This document shows positions 8,093 through 16,442 of a DNA stretch of 64,000 bases, in pieces (the stretch's first letter is position 1; each line of letters starts with the position of its first letter). A program made the translations under genes and the position numbers. The notes under the pieces were generated by a model. It was not told the origin of the DNA and searched no databases. It saw nothing but the letters and a program-made list of their open reading frames with translations. Source of the DNA: Sphingomonas sp. ERG5 (GTDB lineage Bacteria; Pseudomonadota; Alphaproteobacteria; Sphingomonadales; Sphingomonadaceae); contig NZ_JSXI01000059.1 of the NCBI RefSeq assembly GCF_000803065.1, forward strand, positions 62,001 through 126,000, written 5' to 3'.

Positions 8093-9925
8093 TCAGCCGG
8101 TCGGTTCGTAGCGATCGAGTACGTAACGTGACCATTCACGCGACAAAAGGCCTTTGCTGCCCGCCGCCGTGGCGCTGCGTCCCGCAAGGCCTTCGATGCC
8201 CCCCATCCAGCTGGCATAGGGAATGCCAAACCCGGTTTTGGGACGATGACGATGCCATTCGGGCAGGGCGATAGCTGGCGCGTCCGCGAGCAGCTGCTTG
8301 CCTTCGCCGGGCCGCAGATGGCCGATCAGTGGCGCAAGTTCGCGGAAGAGCGCGATGTCGACCAACGGCGTACGGACCTCCACGCTGTGGCGCATGCCCG
8401 CCCAGTCGGCATCGCGGAGCAATTGGTTGCGCATGTAAAAACCCAGCTCGAGCAGGGTAACTGCGGCATGATCGGAATCGGGCATCGGATCGAGCACACC
8501 GTTCATACGATCGACGATGCCAAGCCGTTTGAGCCCCGCATTTACGAAGGCAGGATCGAGGATATTCTTGAAATCGTCAGGCAACCGCAGCGAGCGGCGC
8601 ACCAGATAGGCACCGCCCAGGGTTCCGGTATAGCGTAACAGCCCAGCGGCTTTTGGGTTGTTGGCGGTGAAGCCCGGCAGCAACGTTTTCAGCACCCGGC
8701 CCGCCGCGAACCCGACAGCGGGGAGCCGTGCGATCCGGCCATAACGCGCGTGCCAGGAAGGCACGTCGGTAAAGCTTGGATAGCCGCCCAGCAACTCGTC
8801 GCCCCCGACGCCGGACAAGGCCACTTTCAGCCCTTGCTCATGCGCTGCCTTGGCGACGAACCAGGTGTTAATACCGTCGATCGAAGGCTGGTCCATCGTC
8901 GCAAGGATTTGATCGATATCGGCCAGAAACTCGTCGCGGCCGATCCTGCGTACATTGTGCTGCGCACCATAAAAGGCCGCGATGCGGCTGGCGATGGGGA
9001 CTTCGTCATTGTCGGTGCCCTCGAATTCATCGAATCCGAGCGTAATGGTATGGATCGGGCGTGTCGCCGCTTCCATGGCGACGCCCAGGATCGCGGCAGA
9101 GTCTATGCCGCCGGAAAGGAACAGCCCGACCGGCACATCGGCAAGCAGATGTGCCTTGATGCTGTCGCGCACTGCGCTGTGCGCGCGGCGCAGTGCCCTC
9201 GCGTGATCGATATTCTCGCGTTGCGCATGGGCGAGGACCGATCCGGCATCGGCGTAGCGAGTTTGCGTGACGCCGCCCGCATTGACGGTCATGTAATGGC
9301 CGGCGGGGAGCGCCGCGATGTCGGCATACCAGGTAAACGGTTCGGGTACGCTGCCGAGCAGCATGAACCCGACCATGCCCGCAGGATCCTTTTCGTCGCT
9401 GATCCCGCTGCCGGCGCGAAGCGCGCGAACCTGTGACGCGAACCGGAAGGTGCCGTCCTTGTCGGAAAAGAACAGCGGCTTGATGCCGAATGCGTCCCTT
9501 GCGAGGAAGAGCGAACGCGCGACATTGTCCCAGATGGCAAGTGCGAACATACCACGCAGCATGTCGAGCATCGCCGGACCATGTTGTTCGAACAGATCGA
9601 GCAGGATCTCGGTATCGGAGGTCGTGATCAGGCTACGGCCGACGGCAAGCGCTGCCGCGCGCAACTCAGGATAGTTATAAATCTCGCCATTATAAACGAT
9701 GGTATAACGTCCATCGCGACTGCCCATCGGCTGGAGCGCGCGATCGGACAGATCGATAATCGACAGGCGACGGTGTCCCAGGACACAGCGGCTGTCCTCG
9801 CTTGCCCATAAGCCAGCGCCATCAGGGCCACGATTGGCCATGATGTCGCGTACTGCCACAACCTCCTGGCGCGCGGGCATAGGCGCGCCGGGACCATAGG
9901 CAAAAATGCCATTCAATCCACACAT
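8093..9925 (-). CDS. asnB: Asparagine synthase (glutamine-hydrolysing) family amidotransferase
   Basis: The 610-residue protein begins MCGLNGIF, so removal of Met exposes the Cys nucleophile of a class II glutamine amidotransferase domain (residues 2 to about 190). The synthetase domain has the PP-loop LFLSGGIDSAAIL (about residue 260), which binds ATP. Family members convert aspartate to asparagine, but homologues inside polysaccharide loci, such as WbpS-like proteins, are thought to amidate uronic acids. The location between glycosyltransferase and nucleotide-sugar genes, in a locus that also makes ManNAcA and a UDP-uronate, favours the glycan role as an inference. Free asparagine synthesis cannot be excluded. 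Confidence 0.88.
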   Translation of the reverse strand: MCGLNGIFAYGPGAPMPARQEVVAVRDIMANRGPDGAGLWASEDSRCVLGHRRLSIIDLSDRALQPMGSRDGRYTIVYNGEIYNYPELRAAALAVGRSLITTSDTEILLDLFEQHGPAMLDMLRGMFALAIWDNVARSLFLARDAFGIKPLFFSDKDGTFRFASQVRALRAGSGISDEKDPAGMVGFMLLGSVPEPFTWYADIAALPAGHYMTVNAGGVTQTRYADAGSVLAHAQRENIDHARALRRAHSAVRDSIKAHLLADVPVGLFLSGGIDSAAILGVAMEAATRPIHTITLGFDEFEGTDNDEVPIASRIAAFYGAQHNVRRIGRDEFLADIDQILATMDQPSIDGINTWFVAKAAHEQGLKVALSGVGGDELLGGYPSFTDVPSWHARYGRIARLPAVGFAAGRVLKTLLPGFTANNPKAAGLLRYTGTLGGAYLVRRSLRLPDDFKNILDPAFVNAGLKRLGIVDRMNGVLDPMPDSDHAAVTLLELGFYMRNQLLRDADWAGMRHSVEVRTPLVDIALFRELAPLIGHLRPGEGKQLLADAPAIALPEWHRHRPKTGFGIPYASWMGGIEGLAGRSATAAGSKGLLSREWSRYVLDRYEPTG

Positions 9926-10044
9926 AAAGCGGCTGATCCCCCCAGACCAACAGAGTGATTTTTACTCGCGACCCATCGATTTAGTGCAAATGTTTTTCCT
10001 CACTTCGTGTTGCTACCGGAACAAATCTATCCGCCGTACCGCGC

Positions 10045-11184
10045 TCAGGGCGAGGCAAGCTCGCTATTTACGCCCAATGGTGTCTGACTAAAGAGCGTTT
10101 CTCGCAACCGATTCGTAAAATTGGTAAACGAAAAGTAAGACAGGCCTGTAGGAATTTCATGCGGTTGGGCAAGAGATTTGAACACGCCGGTCTCGATCGC
10201 TGCGAGGTCGTTCGGATCTACCGCGATGCCTATCGCGCCGTTCCGTACCGCCTCGAAGCCGCCGTCGTTGCTGCTGGCGATCACCGGAATACCGCATGCC
10301 ATTGCTTCAAGGAACACGATCCCGAAGCCTTCGCCGCTACTGGGCATCACATAGGTGTCGGCAAGCCGAAAGAAGTCGGCTTTGCGATCCTCCGGCACCA
10401 GGCCGGTAAAGATCGCGCTGTCCGCAACACCGAGCGCGACGGCCTTGTCTTGTAATCGTGCCATATCATCGCCCGTGCCGCAGAGCATGTAGACGATATT
10501 GGGATCGCGCCGTACCAATGCCGGAAGGACCTCGAGCATCGTATCGAAACCTTTGGCGCGTTCTTTGTCTGCCATGCGGCCAAAGGTCATCAGTACCCGC
10601 TTGCCGGCGAGGCCGAAGCGGTCAACCAAATCGTGCGCCTTTGGCGCTATGCCGAAATGGTCGAGTCGGACCGTATTGGGCAGGATTCCAAATCCACGGC
10701 GCGGTGCCGATGCCCAGGACAGATAGCGATCGATCGTCACCTGGCTGACCGAAAGCACCAAATCGATCTGCCCGGTTAGAGCGTTGACAATTTTTCGCTC
10801 GGTTGGCTGCCAGGCATCGATGCCATGTATTTGCAGAATCAACCGCGCGCCTCTGATACGGGCCACCAATGCCGCGAACGGCAGGAGATTGATATGTCCA
10901 CAAACGACGATGTCGGGGCGTGGTCCGAAGAGTCCTCGACCCAAGGCAATTCCAGAAAACTTCGCCGCGCTGCCAACACTATCGAGGTTGAAATATAGTC
11001 CGGCGGGCAGCGCTCCCAATGGCTGTTCCGCCGTTCTGGGCAAGGCTTCAACACTCGCGACTTCGGGCAGCGAACATAACGCCTCCAGGAAGTCGCGATT
11101 ATACTGCGAAATACCGCCGAAACCGCCATAGGCGTCGGACAATAGCATCAGGATGTGTGCGCCTTTGGGCGCTGCGCTGGTCAT
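10045..11184 (-). CDS. Glycosyltransferase family 4 protein
   Basis: This 379-residue GT-B enzyme has the acceptor-side segment SDAYGGFGGISQYNRDFLEA near the N-terminus, a donor domain with LMTFGRMADKERAKGFD, and the motif SGEGFGIVFLEAM containing E-x7-E. These are typical of GT4 retaining transferases. The start ATG at 11184 overlaps the stop of the upstream methyltransferase gene as ATGA, so the two are translationally coupled. It probably contributes another sugar to the repeat unit. The donor is not predictable from sequence. Confidence 0.88.
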   Translation of the reverse strand: MTSAAPKGAHILMLLSDAYGGFGGISQYNRDFLEALCSLPEVASVEALPRTAEQPLGALPAGLYFNLDSVGSAAKFSGIALGRGLFGPRPDIVVCGHINLLPFAALVARIRGARLILQIHGIDAWQPTERKIVNALTGQIDLVLSVSQVTIDRYLSWASAPRRGFGILPNTVRLDHFGIAPKAHDLVDRFGLAGKRVLMTFGRMADKERAKGFDTMLEVLPALVRRDPNIVYMLCGTGDDMARLQDKAVALGVADSAIFTGLVPEDRKADFFRLADTYVMPSSGEGFGIVFLEAMACGIPVIASSNDGGFEAVRNGAIGIAVDPNDLAAIETGVFKSLAQPHEIPTGLSYFSFTNFTNRLRETLFSQTPLGVNSELASP

Positions 11185-11882
11185 CGCGTTGCCAATACCG
11201 CCAGATGCGGTGCTTCACGATAAAGATTGGGACCGCTCGATGGCATCGTACTCATGAAGCGGAGGGTCGGAAATTTCGCGCGCACGACGGGGACGTCATT
11301 GAACACCGAATAGCTGTAAAAGACCCCGTCGCCGTCGGAATAATGATAACCCTTGCCGCGCGTCATTGCGAGATCGAACAATTGCCACAGGCCAACCGCG
11401 TTGATCATTTGTTTTACCGCGCGATTCACTTTCGATCCCTGACCGAAATTATTGGAGTCGGAAATGAATACACCCTTTTTCGCGACACGGCACATCTCGG
11501 CCACGGCGCGACGGTGATCCTTGATATGGTGTAGTACGCCGAATTCGCACACCAGGTCGAAGCTGTTGTCGGGCAGCGCGAGATTGAGTGCATCGCCATC
11601 GATCAGCTCGTCGGCCGATAAGCCCTTTTCATGCCCCTTGGCGCGCAATGCCGCGACCGGTTCGACGCCGACATAGCGGATCGGATGGCGCTCCTTGAGG
11701 TAAAGGATACCGCGTCCGGTGCCGCAGCCGATGTCGAGGACGGATTCAACGCCTTGCTGGCGGATGATATCCGACAGCCAGTCAAGCGCGAGGTAATGCT
11801 CGTCGCCGTCGGCGACATGCATCTCATCATAACGTTCGGCGGTCTGGGTATAATAATCGCGCTGCGCAGTGACTTCGGACAT
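11181..11882 (-). CDS. Class I SAM-dependent methyltransferase
   Basis: The 233-residue protein has motif I VLDIGCGTGRGILYL (about residues 40-55), an acidic residue after beta-2 (GVEPVAALR), and motif IV-like FDLVCEFGVLHHIKD, all as in class I methyltransferases of the Methyltransf_11/25 type. It is coupled by 4 bp to the downstream glycosyltransferase and sits ten bases from the UDP-xylose synthase gene upstream. It may methylate a sugar of the polysaccharide or its precursor. The substrate is not visible in the sequence. Confidence 0.85.
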   Translation of the reverse strand: MSEVTAQRDYYTQTAERYDEMHVADGDEHYLALDWLSDIIRQQGVESVLDIGCGTGRGILYLKERHPIRYVGVEPVAALRAKGHEKGLSADELIDGDALNLALPDNSFDLVCEFGVLHHIKDHRRAVAEMCRVAKKGVFISDSNNFGQGSKVNRAVKQMINAVGLWQLFDLAMTRGKGYHYSDGDGVFYSYSVFNDVPVVRAKFPTLRFMSTMPSSGPNLYREAPHLAVLATR

Positions 11883-11892
11883 CAGCCGTTCC

Positions 11893-12849
11893 TCAACGGT
11901 CGCGGTTGGCGAAGAAATCGATCGTCGATTTCAATCCCTCGGCCAGCGGAATCTTGGGTTCCCAGCCAAGAATGCTGCGTGCCTTGCCGATATCGGGCTT
12001 GCGCTGTTTCGGATCGTCCGCGGGTAGCGGCAAGCGAATCAACTCCGAACGAGAGCCCGTCTGTTTGAGTATCAGTTCGGCCAGTTCGATCATCGTGAAT
12101 TCGACCGGGTTGCCTAGATTAATCGGCCCGGTCACATCGGGACCGGTGTCCATCAGGCGGATAAAGCCATCGACCAGGTCATCGACATAGCAGAAGGACC
12201 GTGTTTGCGATCCGTCGCCATAAATGGTGATCGGCTCACCCTTCAGCGCCTGGACAATGAAGTTCGAGACGACGCGTCCATCGGCGGGATGCATGCGCGG
12301 GCCATAGGTATTGAAGATCCGCGCGACCTTGATTTCCAGATGATGCTGGCGGTGATAGTCGAAGAACAGGGTTTCGGCGCAGCGCTTGCCCTCGTCATAG
12401 CAGGAACGCGGGCCGATCGGATTGACGTTGCCCCAATATTCCTCGGGCTGCGGATGAACCGACGGGTCGCCATAAACCTCGCTGGTTGACGCCTGGAAGA
12501 TCTTCGCCTTCACCCGCTTGGCAAGGCCGAGCATGTTGATCGCGCCGTGCACGGAGGTCTTGGTCGTCTGGACCGGGTCATGCTGGTAATGCACCGGAGA
12601 GGCCGGGCAGGCGAGATTATAGATCTCGTCAACCTCGACATAGAGCGGCAGGCACACGTCATGGCGCATGAATTCGAGCCGCGCATGATTGTGCAGATGT
12701 TCGATATTGCGCTTGGCGCCGGTGAACAGATTGTCGACGCACAGCACCTCATGGCCCTGCTCGAGTAACCGGTCGATCAGATGCGAGCCGACGAACCCAG
12801 CGCCACCGGTGACGAGGATACGTTTTCTGCTGTCGTAAAGGCGTGCCAC
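11893..12849 (-). CDS. UDP-glucuronate decarboxylase (UDP-xylose synthase) family
   Basis: This 318-residue extended SDR enzyme has the NAD-binding motif VTGGAGFVGSHL, the segment NLACPASPVHYQHDP typical of UDP-xylose synthases, and the catalytic SCYDEGKR containing Y-x3-K. The family oxidises, decarboxylates and re-reduces UDP-glucuronate to give UDP-xylose. The length agrees with bacterial members. It starts with GTG at 12849 after an AGGGG ribosome site. Within the locus it competes with the UDP-glucuronate 4-epimerase (15379-16386) for the same precursor, suggesting that xylose and galacturonate both enter the glycan. Confidence 0.87.
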   Translation of the reverse strand: MARLYDSRKRILVTGGAGFVGSHLIDRLLEQGHEVLCVDNLFTGAKRNIEHLHNHARLEFMRHDVCLPLYVEVDEIYNLACPASPVHYQHDPVQTTKTSVHGAINMLGLAKRVKAKIFQASTSEVYGDPSVHPQPEEYWGNVNPIGPRSCYDEGKRCAETLFFDYHRQHHLEIKVARIFNTYGPRMHPADGRVVSNFIVQALKGEPITIYGDGSQTRSFCYVDDLVDGFIRLMDTGPDVTGPINLGNPVEFTMIELAELILKQTGSRSELIRLPLPADDPKQRKPDIGKARSILGWEPKIPLAEGLKSTIDFFANRDR

Positions 12850-12873
12850 GATTTTCCCCTGGAATGGTTTGGC

Positions 12874-13827
12874 TCAGGCCGCGCGTTGCGATCTGATATT
12901 GGCTCCATTTTCAAGGAACCAGCTGTAAACTTCTGAAATGCCATCATTCAATGGCACTGAAGGCGTCCAGCCCAGGCCATTGAGTTTGGCGGTGTCAACC
13001 AATTTGCGTGGCGTGCCGTCGGGGCGGGTCGCATCGAATGCGATCTTGCCCTGGAAACCCACCGCCTGGGCGACGAGATGCGCCAGATCGGCGATGCTGA
13101 CTTCGTCGCCGGTGCCGATATTGACGAATTCATCGTCGGAATAGGTCCGGGCGAGGAACACCAGCGCGTCGGCGAGGTCGTCGACATGGAGGAATTCACG
13201 CAGCGGCGTGCCGCTGCCCCAGACCGGCAGCGTGTCCGCACCGGCCAGCTTCGCTTCATGCGCCTTGCGCATCAGCGCCGGTAGGACATGGCTCGATTCG
13301 AGGTCGAAATTGTCGAATGGGCCATAGAGATTGGTCGGCTGGGCGGAGATGAAGTCGCAGCCATATTGGCGGCGATAGGCCTCGCACAGCTTGAGACCGG
13401 CGATCTTGGCGATCGCATACCATTGGTTGGTCGGCTCGAGCGGCCCGGTCAGCAATGCGTCCTCGGCCATCGGTTGTGGCGCCATCTTGGGGAAGATGCA
13501 GGACGATCCGAGAAAGACAAGCTTGGCGACGCCGGTGCGGCGCGCGCCCTCGATGACGTTGGTCTCGATCATCAGATTGTCGTAGAGAAACTCGCCCGGG
13601 CGATCGTTATTGGCCGCGATGCCGCCGACCTTGGCGGCAGCGAGAAAGATCAGATCGACGGGATTCGCGGCCATCCAGGCGAAAGTCGCGACCTGATCAC
13701 GCAGGTCGATGCGAACATCGGGCGAGATAATGGTGCAACGCTCGTTTGCCAGTCGCCGGGTGATCGCGCGACCGACCATGCCGTTTTCGCCCGCCACCCA
13801 GATTTTCTTGTCCGTCAGATCAAACAT
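12874..13827 (-). CDS. fcl: GDP-L-fucose synthase
   Basis: The 317-residue protein starts MFDLTDKKIWVAGENGMVGR, an SDR nucleotide-binding motif with the G-x2-G-x2-G pattern (GENGMVG), and has SSCIFP and WYAIAKIAG with the catalytic Tyr and Lys. It matches GDP-4-keto-6-deoxy-D-mannose 3,5-epimerase/4-reductase, which follows Gmd in GDP-L-fucose synthesis. The start at 13827 places the SDR fold at the N-terminus and gives the family's usual length of about 320; the longer frame to 13890 lies within the upstream methyltransferase remnant. The remnant's stop codon overlaps this start region by 8 bp. Confidence 0.9.
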   Translation of the reverse strand: MFDLTDKKIWVAGENGMVGRAITRRLANERCTIISPDVRIDLRDQVATFAWMAANPVDLIFLAAAKVGGIAANNDRPGEFLYDNLMIETNVIEGARRTGVAKLVFLGSSCIFPKMAPQPMAEDALLTGPLEPTNQWYAIAKIAGLKLCEAYRRQYGCDFISAQPTNLYGPFDNFDLESSHVLPALMRKAHEAKLAGADTLPVWGSGTPLREFLHVDDLADALVFLARTYSDDEFVNIGTGDEVSIADLAHLVAQAVGFQGKIAFDATRPDGTPRKLVDTAKLNGLGWTPSVPLNDGISEVYSWFLENGANIRSQRAA

Positions 13828-14071
13828 CGGATGAGCCGGCCTTTTTGCGGTAAGTGATGACCATTGACTTGGCGGGGGTGCGCTCGACACCCAGGAAAGG
13901 CGCGCCGAGCTTCGCAGTGGCCGATTCCGAATCGCATGCCAATTCGAACAACCGGCTGCGGGCCAATCGCTGCTCCGCGGACTTCAGCGCCAAAGGTCGC
14001 GGGCAGGAGGACGTGTGGACACCCTCGCTATTCGTATATCCGTAATCGACGATCGACGATGTCTGGGTCAT
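13820..14071 (-). pseudogene. Internally deleted SAM methyltransferase remnant
   Basis: An 83-codon open frame begins MTQTSSIVDYGYTNSEGVHT and ends near GVERTPAKSMVITYRKK. The N-terminus resembles that of class I methyltransferases that start with YxYTNxEGxHTSSY, and RLFELACDSES looks like a decayed motif I (normally RLFELGCGNGS). The C-terminus resembles their closing segment (RxPALAKSMxxxxRK). The middle of the protein, normally about 140 residues with the substrate site, is missing, and the glycine motif is damaged. I infer a methyltransferase that has lost its core by deletion. It lies between gmd and fcl and overlaps the fcl start by 8 bp, so it may survive only as a translation coupler. 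Confidence 0.6.
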
Positions 14072-14108
14072 GCCGGTTGCTCGAGGTCCCGATGATGTGC
14101 CGGCTCGA

Positions 14109-15209
14109 TCAGCTCTTGATCGCATAGAGCGTGGTGGGGCGTTCCTCGTCGGGGCGGCGCGTCTCGGCTTCGCGGGCAATGACTTTCAAATCCTCGCGCA
14201 CCATCTCGGCGCACAACTCGTCGAGCGTTGTGGTTGCTTCCCAGCCGAGCAGGCGTTTGGCCTTGGCCGGGTTGCCGATCAGCAAATCGACTTCGGTCGG
14301 GCGGAAATAACGCGGGTCGACCTTGACCAGGGTCTTGCCAGTTTTGCGGCAAGCGCCGACCTCGTCGACGCCAGTGCCGCTCCAGTCGATCTGCCTGTCG
14401 ACCTCGGCAAACGCCTTTTCGACGAACGAGCGCACGGTCTGGGTCACGCCGGTGGCGAGGACGAAATCATCGCCCTTTTCATGCTGGACGATGCGCCACA
14501 TGCCTTCGACATAATCGCGCGCATGACCCCAGTCGCGCTTGGCGTCGAGGTTGCCGAGCCACAATATGTCCTGCAGGCCGAGATGGTTGGCGGCGACCGC
14601 GCGGGTGATCTTGCGCGTGACGAAGGTTTCGCCGCGCAACGGGCTTTCATGGTTGAACAGAATGCCGTTCGATGCGTGAATGCCATAGGCTTCGCGGTAG
14701 TTCACCGTGATCCAGTAAGCGTACATCTTGGCGGCGGCATAAGGCGAACGCGGGTAGAAAGGCGTCGTTTCCGACTGCGGCACTTCCTGTACGAGGCCGT
14801 AAAGTTCCGATGTCGATGCCTGGTAGATGCGGGTCTTGTCGACCAGTCCGAGGAGGCGGATCGCCTCGAGCAGGCGCAAGGTGCCGATGCCATCGGCATT
14901 GGCGGTATATTCCGGCGTCTCGAAGCTGACCGCCACATGGCTCATCGCCGCGAGATTGTAGATTTCGTCGGGCTGAACCTCCTGCACGATGCGGGTTAGA
15001 TTCATCGAGTCCGTCATGTCACCATAATGGAGGTGCAGCCGTGCGCCCGCCTCATGCGGGTCCTGATAAATATGGTCGATACGCCCGGTGTTGAACGATG
15101 AGGACCGGCGCTTGATGCCGTGAACTTCGTAACCCTTCGCGAGAAGGAGCTCGGACAGATAGGCTCCGTCCTGTCCGGTCACACCGGTAATCAACGCGGT
15201 CTTCGTCAT
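14109..15209 (-). CDS. gmd: GDP-mannose 4,6-dehydratase
   Basis: This 366-residue enzyme has GVTGQDGAYLSELLL at the N-terminus, the conserved GIKRRSSSFNT loop that contacts GDP-mannose/NADP, and the catalytic SPYAAAKMYAYW (Y-x3-K). YFRPTEVDLLIGNPAKA near the C-terminus is diagnostic of canonical Gmd. It makes GDP-4-keto-6-deoxymannose, the substrate of the Fcl encoded downstream. The start at 15209 (MTKTALITG) has GGAG about nine bases upstream, and the alternative ATG at 15224 adds five unconserved residues. The second, shorter Gmd-like protein at 6996-7967 is a paralogue. Confidence 0.93.
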   Translation of the reverse strand: MTKTALITGVTGQDGAYLSELLLAKGYEVHGIKRRSSSFNTGRIDHIYQDPHEAGARLHLHYGDMTDSMNLTRIVQEVQPDEIYNLAAMSHVAVSFETPEYTANADGIGTLRLLEAIRLLGLVDKTRIYQASTSELYGLVQEVPQSETTPFYPRSPYAAAKMYAYWITVNYREAYGIHASNGILFNHESPLRGETFVTRKITRAVAANHLGLQDILWLGNLDAKRDWGHARDYVEGMWRIVQHEKGDDFVLATGVTQTVRSFVEKAFAEVDRQIDWSGTGVDEVGACRKTGKTLVKVDPRYFRPTEVDLLIGNPAKAKRLLGWEATTTLDELCAEMVREDLKVIAREAETRRPDEERPTTLYAIKS

Positions 15210-15346
15210 GAAATAGCGCTCCAAGCGTTATTCTGCGGCCCGTATCGGGGCGGCTTAGCAAGCGCCGTTGCCATAGCATCCTGCGCTTTCACGTCTAGTG
15301 CCGCAGTTGCGAAGAGAAAGTGGCCTTGTTGAGCGCCCGTTTTCCT

Positions 15347-15369
15347 AAATGCCCAGCTTTTGGGCATTT
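15347..15369 (-). terminator. Hairpin terminator between the epimerase and gmd
   Basis: AAATGCCCA and TGGGCATTT form a 9-bp stem around a short loop in the 170-bp gap downstream of the epimerase gene. On the minus strand the stem is followed by a short T/A-rich stretch, so it may act as a weak intrinsic terminator or attenuator before gmd. The flanks are A/T rich on both sides, which allows bidirectional action. Confidence 0.5.
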
Positions 15370-15378
15370 TCGCGTGAA

Positions 15379-16386
15379 TCAGACGCGTTTATACGAGCGA
15401 TACCAGTCGACGAACTGCGGTACACCGGTCTCGATCGAGGTTGTGGGAGCATAGCCGAGGTCACGCTGGATCGCGTCGATATCGGCAAAGGTGTCCTTCA
15501 TATCGCCCGGCTGCATCGGCATCGGCACGCGGATCGCGGGTGTGCCGCACGCCGCCTCGACCAGTTCGATCAGCCGATCGAGCTGTTCCGATTTATGGTT
15601 GCCGATATTGTAGAGCCGGTGCGGCGAGATGCTGCCGCCGGCCTTGACCGCGCCGTCATCGGCGGGTGGATTGTCCAGGCAGGCGATGATTCCCGCCACG
15701 ATGTCATCGATATAGGTGAAGTCGCGCCGCATATCGCCGCCATTGAAGACGTTGATCGGGCGGCCCTCGAGGATCGCGCTCGTGAACAGCCACATCGCCA
15801 TGTCCGGCCGTCCCCACGGGCCATAGACCGTGAAGAAACGCAGGCCGGTCAACGGTATGCGATAGAGATGCGCATAGGTGTCGCTCATCAGTTCGTCGGC
15901 GCGCTTGGTTGCCGCATAGAGTGAGAGCGGCCGGTCGGCGCGGTCGTCGACCTTGAAGGGCAGCGTGGCGTCGCCGCCATAGATCGATGAGGATGAGGCA
16001 TAGACCATATGCCGGATGCCGCGATGCCGCGCGAGCTCGAGCATGTTGAGATGCCCGGCGATGTTCGAATGAATATAAGCGCGGGGATTGTCGATCGAAT
16101 AGCGCACCCCGGCCTGTGCACCGAGATGGACGATGCGGTCGAACGCGTGCGTCGACAGGGCGGCATCGAGCGCTGCGTCATTGGCGAAATCGAGCTCGAG
16201 AAAATCGAAATCGCGGTTGGTGCCGCGCCCGATTTCGGCGAGGCGGGCATGTTTCAGCCGCACGTCGTAATAATCGTTGAGATTGTCGATACCGATCACG
16301 CGTTCGCCGCGCGCGAGCAGCTGCTGCGTGACATGCATGCCGATAAAACCGGCGGCACCGGTAACGAGGATCGCGGACTTGCTCAT
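15379..16386 (-). CDS. UDP-glucuronate 4-epimerase-like NAD-dependent epimerase
   Basis: The 335-residue protein begins with VTGAAGFIGMHVTQQLL and the segment IDNLNDYYDVRLKHARL, which is characteristic of the CapI/LpsL group that interconverts UDP-glucuronate and UDP-galacturonate. The catalytic YAATK lies within SLYAATKRADEL, and the preceding SSSSIYGG is typical of the group. It lies directly downstream of wecC, with a 56-bp gap, in the nucleotide-sugar part of the locus. Its product would give the polysaccharide an acidic sugar. The exact UDP-sugar is an inference from family membership. Confidence 0.87.
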   Translation of the reverse strand: MSKSAILVTGAAGFIGMHVTQQLLARGERVIGIDNLNDYYDVRLKHARLAEIGRGTNRDFDFLELDFANDAALDAALSTHAFDRIVHLGAQAGVRYSIDNPRAYIHSNIAGHLNMLELARHRGIRHMVYASSSSIYGGDATLPFKVDDRADRPLSLYAATKRADELMSDTYAHLYRIPLTGLRFFTVYGPWGRPDMAMWLFTSAILEGRPINVFNGGDMRRDFTYIDDIVAGIIACLDNPPADDGAVKAGGSISPHRLYNIGNHKSEQLDRLIELVEAACGTPAIRVPMPMQPGDMKDTFADIDAIQRDLGYAPTTSIETGVPQFVDWYRSYKRV

Positions 16387-16442
16387 ATCCTGCGTCCTAC
16401 GCGCAAGCCGTTGAGAGATCGATACCGTTTGTCCGTTGCGGT

